Shown one piece after another: positions 22,415-25,338 of a DNA stretch of 25,338 nucleotides. The notes under the pieces are model-generated. The model was not told the DNA's origin and did not search any database. It saw only the letters and a list, made by a program, of their open reading frames with translations. This DNA comes from Terriglobia bacterium (lineage in GTDB: Bacteria > Acidobacteriota > Terriglobia > UBA7540). Each line of letters begins with the position of its first letter. The stretch's first letter is position 1. The stretch covers positions 1-25,338 of the forward strand of contig JAIQGB010000008.1 of NCBI GenBank assembly GCA_020072905.1, read 5' to 3'. A program made the translations under genes and the position numbers.

Positions 22415-22993
22415 ATGCGTGCCGAAGTGGTGGCGGTTCGGCGCACAGCGCGCTTTGCGCCTCTCATGGCCCTAGGGGCGCTCCTCCTGGCACCCGTGTG
22501 CTCGCCCGCCCAGACGGTGCTGGGGACGCAGACCCTTAATCTCAATCTGAACGGGGCAGGACTCATCTATGCGGTTCCCGCCACCACTCCGCTCACCAAC
22601 TCAGGGACCGTATTCAGCAACTACAACGGCTCTATTTCCATTACCTACCGCGCGCGCACGACTGTGACAACCGGAACAGGAGCCATCACCCTCCAGGCCT
22701 TAAGCGGGGATTTCACACCTACGGGGGGCCCGGCCCTTGCGAGCGGTGCGCTCAAATACACGTGCAGCGGAGCTACGCTGGGCACGAATTGCTCGGGCAC
22801 GCAGACGGTGAGCACTGCTTCAGCAACCAATGTGGTTACGCTTCCTGCGGCGGTGTGCACGGGCGGCGGCTCACTTTGCAGTACCGCCAACCCCAACACG
22901 GTGACCATCAATTTCACCCTTACGAATGACCCCCAATACATTGCGGGAACGGGGTATTCAGTAACCTTGACTTTCACGATTAGTGCGACATGA
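22415..22993 (+). CDS. Secreted beta-rich surface/fibre-type protein, copy 1
   Basis: A 192-residue exported protein: signal peptide (VRRTARFAPLMALGALLLAPVCSPAQ), then a Thr/Ser/Gly/Asn-rich beta-sandwich-like mature part with four cysteines in short spacings (YTCSG..TNCSG, AVCTGGGSLCS). The end, FTLTNDPQYIAGTGYSVTLTFTISAT, is closely matched by the next gene, so the two are paralogues. The terminal alternating pattern resembles donor strands and spore-coat-U-like pilins of archaic chaperone-usher systems, but that is inference. Start ATG at 22415 (GAGCGGAA upstream); ATG 22397 is an alternative, and an in-frame extension to 22208 is rejected because it would bury the signal peptide. Confidence 0.75.
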   Translation: MRAEVVAVRRTARFAPLMALGALLLAPVCSPAQTVLGTQTLNLNLNGAGLIYAVPATTPLTNSGTVFSNYNGSISITYRARTTVTTGTGAITLQALSGDFTPTGGPALASGALKYTCSGATLGTNCSGTQTVSTASATNVVTLPAAVCTGGGSLCSTANPNTVTINFTLTNDPQYIAGTGYSVTLTFTISAT

Positions 22994-23018
22994 AAACTCT
23001 AAGAAGGGAGAAGAAATA

Positions 23019-23546
23019 ATGAAGAAGACTATATTCTTGACGGTTGCGCTGCTGCTCATGGCATCGTTTGCGTACGGGCAATCCAGCACGACCGGCACTA
23101 CAAGCCTCACCGTGAACGTGGCTGCTGCGGCGGCATTACAGGTCAACACCGCTACAACTAGCCTCACCCAGGGCGGTATCTTCAGCGACTTTACGGGTAC
23201 GACCAGCCTCACGTACTGGGTACGGACGACTCCCTCCTCCGGATCGGGGACCATTGTGCTCCAGGTCACGAGCGACTTCAGCCCTACTGGCGGCCCCTCA
23301 GTTGCCAGCCCTCCCGCCGGCGATTCGCTCACTTACACGTGCACGCTTGGCGGTGTGGGAACGGCCTGCTCCGGCTCACAGACTGCTCTCACAACCGGCA
23401 CAACGAATGTCGCTACCTTTGGGGCCAACGCGCGTTCCGCCAAGGCGGGGGACAGCGCTTCGGTTTCGTGGACCCTAACCAACGACCCCCAGTACCCGAC
23501 TGGTAGCTACTCGGCGACCGCTACTTTCACCATCAGCGCGACGTAG
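23019..23546 (+). CDS. Secreted beta-rich surface/fibre-type protein, copy 2
   Basis: A 175-residue exported protein with a classic signal peptide (KKTIFLTVALLLMASFAYGQ), then a Thr/Ser/Ala-rich mature part. Shared with copy 1: a GTFSNY/GGIFSDF-type strand, the SGDFTPTGGP/TSDFSPTGGP segment, YTC..CSG with two cysteines, WTLTNDPQYPTGSY and a final TFTISAT. The second cysteine pair of copy 1 is absent. The start ATG at 23019 has a GGGAG site eight bases upstream; 25 bp after copy 1, so one transcript. I recall similar small proteins in Acidobacteria genomes but cannot name the family. Likely an extracellular or outer-membrane fibre subunit. Confidence 0.78.
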   Translation: MKKTIFLTVALLLMASFAYGQSSTTGTTSLTVNVAAAAALQVNTATTSLTQGGIFSDFTGTTSLTYWVRTTPSSGSGTIVLQVTSDFSPTGGPSVASPPAGDSLTYTCTLGGVGTACSGSQTALTTGTTNVATFGANARSAKAGDSASVSWTLTNDPQYPTGSYSATATFTISAT

Positions 23547-23561
23547 CTGGTCAGGCCCTGG

Positions 23562-23609
23562 GTAGGGGAGCGCTTCGCGCTCCCGCGGGCGGGCAGAGCC
23601 CGCCCCTAC
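23562..23609. repeat. GC-rich cloverleaf-like palindromic repeat
   Basis: Two perfect hairpins side by side, GGGAGCGC-TTC-GCGCTCCC (23566-23584) and GGGCGGGC-AGA-GCCCGCCC (23587-23605), framed by GTAGGGG (23562-23568) and CCCCTAC (23603-23609). The outer arms pair too, at the expense of part of the inner stems. I recall near-identical strings between genes in many uncultured-bacterium genomes, so this looks like a REP/MITE-type repeat; only one copy is in the window. It separates copy 2 from the third secreted protein and may attenuate transcription. Confidence 0.7.
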
Positions 23610-23633
23610 TCGGCGTGAAGAAGGGAGGCCGGG

Positions 23634-24191
23634 ATGCGCAACCGGATGGTGTTTGCCGCAGCGGCAATGGTCGTCTTCGCTGGAGGGTTGGCGTGGGCTC
23701 AAAAGCCAGCGAAACCACGTCAACCCACCCCGGTCGTCTCTATAAGGCAAGCCGCGCAAGGTCCGACTGTTCCCTTCAATGTCCCTCCGGGAACCGCAAG
23801 CGTGACGCCGGGCACAGTTAACTTTACTTCGTCTAATCCCGACAGCGGTCCGGTGACGGGCTCGGGCACGACGACGGTCTCATTCCGGACGACCGCCAAC
23901 CCCACGTTCCGGGTGTGGGCTCAAGCCTCAAGCGCCAACTTCGCGGGTTGCAACAGCCCTCCCGCCAACCAGGTGACGGTGTCTTGCCAAACCGCCACTG
24001 CCGGGGTCACGTGCGCTCCGTCGGCTCCCTTGAGCACCGCGGCGCCGCCGGGGGCGACCTTGGTTGCTTCCGGCAGCGGCAACCACAACCCGAATACCAT
24101 AACGGTGCAATACACCTTCCAGGATGCCTGGAACTATCAAGCAGGTACAGCATGTTCATTAAGCGTTCAATACGTTTATACCGAACCGTAG
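23634..24191 (+). CDS. Third secreted beta-rich protein
   Basis: A 185-residue exported protein: signal peptide (RNRMVFAAAAMVVFAGGLAWAQ), a Lys/Pro-rich linker (KPAKPRQPTP), then a Ser/Thr/Pro-rich beta domain with cysteines in GCNSPP, VSCQTA, VTCAPS and TACSLS. It ends YTFQDAWNYQAGTACSLSVQYVYTEP, which follows the same plan as copies 1 and 2 (a penultimate strand, YxxGTxxS, then a last strand) but without clear identity. The start ATG at 23634 has GGGAGG five bases upstream; ATG 23646 is possible. Its last 40 bases overlap the next gene in another frame. Plausibly a minor or tip-type subunit of the same surface structure. Confidence 0.75.
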   Translation: MRNRMVFAAAAMVVFAGGLAWAQKPAKPRQPTPVVSIRQAAQGPTVPFNVPPGTASVTPGTVNFTSSNPDSGPVTGSGTTTVSFRTTANPTFRVWAQASSANFAGCNSPPANQVTVSCQTATAGVTCAPSAPLSTAAPPGATLVASGSGNHNPNTITVQYTFQDAWNYQAGTACSLSVQYVYTEP

Positions 24192-25018
24192 CCATTCTTC
24201 TGGGCCTGCTCACGTTGGGTGGAGCGGCGCCCGCGCGGGCCCAGCTAGGCCTGGGGCTGGTGCCCATGCGCCTCGAGTTGAAGCTGGCGCCGGGGCAGCA
24301 ACAGTCGGGAACGCTGCGCCTGAGCAGCGAATCAGGAGAGAAGGTGCGCATCCGCGCCGAGGTGCTCGACTTCTACATCGACGACAAGAGCACGCCCCAG
24401 TTCTTGCGCGATGTGCCCCAGGAGGCGGCCAACTCCTGCAAGAAATGGCTGAGCCTCAACCCCATGGAAATCGAGATTAGCAAGGGCGGATTCCTGATGG
24501 TGCGCTACACGTTGCACCTTCCGACGGAGGTGCCCGAAGGCAGCTATAACTGCGCCGCCGGCTTTACCACCCTCCCTTCGGCTGAGCAACAAACCGCGGG
24601 CATGGGGGTGCGGATGGCCGTACGCATCGTCGCCGCCTTTTACGTCCAGGTTGGCTCTCCCGCCGTCCGCGGCCGGCTGAAGGAAATCAAGCTCGAGCCG
24701 GCACCACCGGCAAAAGATTCCAAAGTGGCAGGCTGGCAGGCGGTGGTGGTGCTCGAGAATAGGGGGCGGATGTATTACCGGCCCACAGGAAAGATCGAGG
24801 TGTTGGACGCCGGGGGCAAGGTGATGGAGACAGCCGATTTCCCGTCCCTCCCCGTCCTACGCGAGCGCGACCAACGCTTCATCTTCCCGCTTAAGTCCGA
24901 ACTCGCAGCGGGGCACTACAAGCTCCGCGCGGATGTTGACCTCGGCACAGGCGAGATCCAAGAAGCCTCTGCGGACGTGGTGGTGGATGCACCCGAACCA
25001 GGGCCCGCGACCCACTGA
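24152..25018 (+). CDS. Exported PapD-like chaperone-type protein
   Basis: A 288-residue exported protein. Signal peptide: KRSIRLYRTVAILLGLLTLGGAAPARAQ. The mature N-terminus (LGLVPMRLELKLAPGQQQSGTLRLSSESGEKVRIRAEVLDF) has the first two strands of a PapD/MSP-like immunoglobulin domain: a hydrophobic start, 'G' turn, then 'tgtlrl.N..' pattern. The WLSLNPMEIEISKGGFLMVRYTLHLP segment matches the chaperone G1-F1 strand region, and a second domain follows (VVVLENRGRMYYRPTGKIEVLDAGGKV). Expected in the periplasm, probably holding the three small secreted proteins before assembly. The only ATG in frame is at 24152, so it overlaps the upstream gene by 40 bases; AGGT precedes it. The family link is by pattern, not by full identity. 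Confidence 0.7.
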   Translation: MFIKRSIRLYRTVAILLGLLTLGGAAPARAQLGLGLVPMRLELKLAPGQQQSGTLRLSSESGEKVRIRAEVLDFYIDDKSTPQFLRDVPQEAANSCKKWLSLNPMEIEISKGGFLMVRYTLHLPTEVPEGSYNCAAGFTTLPSAEQQTAGMGVRMAVRIVAAFYVQVGSPAVRGRLKEIKLEPAPPAKDSKVAGWQAVVVLENRGRMYYRPTGKIEVLDAGGKVMETADFPSLPVLRERDQRFIFPLKSELAAGHYKLRADVDLGTGEIQEASADVVVDAPEPGPATH

Positions 25019-25027
25019 GAGGGGGAG

Positions 25028-25180
25028 TGAAAGTTCAGGACTCAGGATGAGAATTAGAAGCCAGGCGGGCTCGCCTTTCTTCATTCTGACTTCCAACTCT
25101 TGTCTACTGGATTCTTCTTCCCGCTTCCTTGTTGCTGGTTTCTGGTTTCTCTCCGTGTCTCTGTGCCTCTGTGGCGAGGT
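25028..25180. repeat. Suspected dispersed intergenic repeat, low-complexity A/G-C/T skewed
   Basis: The stretch is pyrimidine-rich on the plus strand. In reverse it reads as tandem short units such as CACAGAGGCACAGAGACACGG (split: CACAGAGG-CACAGAGA-CACGG) and AACCAGAAACCAGCAAC. I recall such strings scattered between genes in many cyanobacterial, Chloroflexi and Acidobacteria assemblies. Here it runs directly into the start of the TPR gene. Only one copy is in the window, so dispersion cannot be shown from it. Confidence 0.45.
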
Positions 25181-25338
25181 CCTTGCCCAGACCACGGGGC
25201 AGGCCGAGGCGGGCGCAACGACCAAGCGATCGCCGAGTACAAGACCGAGTTGCAGCGTTCGGGCGAGCATCCGGAGGTCGTCTACCAACTCGGGCATTCC
25301 CTGCTCGAGTCGGGCAAGAATGACGAAGCGATCACATA
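25047..25338 (+). CDS. Start of a TPR-repeat exported protein, with an apparent frameshift (partial)
   Basis: From ATG 25047 (AGGA upstream) the frame gives a signal-peptide-like FLVAGFWFLSVSLCLCGEVLAQ ending at about 25194, then TTGQAEAG. From about 25214 the good coding frame is another one, NDQAIAEYKTELQRSGEH, then VVYQLGHSLLESGKNDEAI, two helices of a tetratricopeptide repeat. The two frames join if a single C is missing around 25212-25214 (GGGCGC instead of GGGCCGC). Either the base was lost in sequencing/assembly, or the gene is broken or starts later. The product would be a secreted or periplasmic TPR protein at the end of the surface locus; the rest lies beyond the window. Confidence 0.5.
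   Translation, partial: MRIRSQAGSPFFILTSNSCLLDSSSRFLVAGFWFLSVSLCLCGEVLAQTTGQAEAGATTKRSPSTRPSCSVRASIRRSSTNSGIPCSSRARMTKRSH

Overview
The window is high-GC, gene-dense bacterial DNA, most likely from an Acidobacteriota or similar soil/subsurface lineage. This rests on overall gene style: a Tat-exported Gfo/Idh/MocA oxidoreductase, an FHA-GAF-PP2C regulator, a TrbI/VirB10-like exported protein, and small Ser/Thr/Ala-rich secreted beta proteins that all end alike. It is inference; no rRNA or marker gene is present. No tRNA, rRNA, CRISPR array or transposase was seen.

Left part (1-7093): a partial inositol-3-phosphate synthase (minus) runs off the left edge, divergent from an exported Gfo/Idh/MocA oxidoreductase. 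An FHA-GAF-PP2C phosphatase follows. Then come two minus-strand genes, a HAD phosphatase (beta-phosphoglucomutase type) and a bacterial X-family DNA polymerase/PHP protein.

Central part (7213-18494) is the most interesting block: at least ten plus-strand genes. It opens with an NtrB-like membrane histidine kinase, an NtrC-like sigma-54 activator and a radical SAM protein. An intergenic region follows with two copies of a palindrome (GTGTGGC-N5-GCCACAC, one perfect and one degenerate) 54 bp apart. About 90 bp downstream is a good sigma-54 -24/-12 promoter. Behind it is a tight run: single-domain response regulator, acyl carrier protein, ketosynthase, MGDG-synthase-like glycosyltransferase, PaaK-like adenylating ligase, HAD-IB phosphatase and class III aminotransferase. 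I read this as an uncharacterised ACP-dependent (lipid-like or aromatic/aliphatic conjugate) pathway switched on by its own two-component sigma-54 system. The product cannot be named from sequence. A class IV aminotransferase/aminodeoxychorismate-lyase-like gene lies convergent at the end.

Right part (18571-21951, minus): the class IV enzyme, an exported TrbI-like hypothetical, a cold-shock protein, and a NUDIX hydrolase coupled to a small secreted helical protein. The cold-shock gene has a clear promoter, a leader of about 135 nt carrying an internal terminator-like hairpin, and a textbook terminator.

Right edge (21952-25338, plus): a 463-bp gene-free stretch with several hairpins leads into three small secreted beta-rich proteins (the first two are paralogues). 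Next come a PapD-like chaperone-type protein and the start of a TPR protein. The arrangement recalls a simplified surface-fibre/chaperone locus. A GC-rich cloverleaf-like palindromic repeat sits between the second and third genes. The TPR gene's signal-peptide region looks derived from a common environmental-genome intergenic repeat and is separated from the TPR frame by an apparent one-base frameshift.
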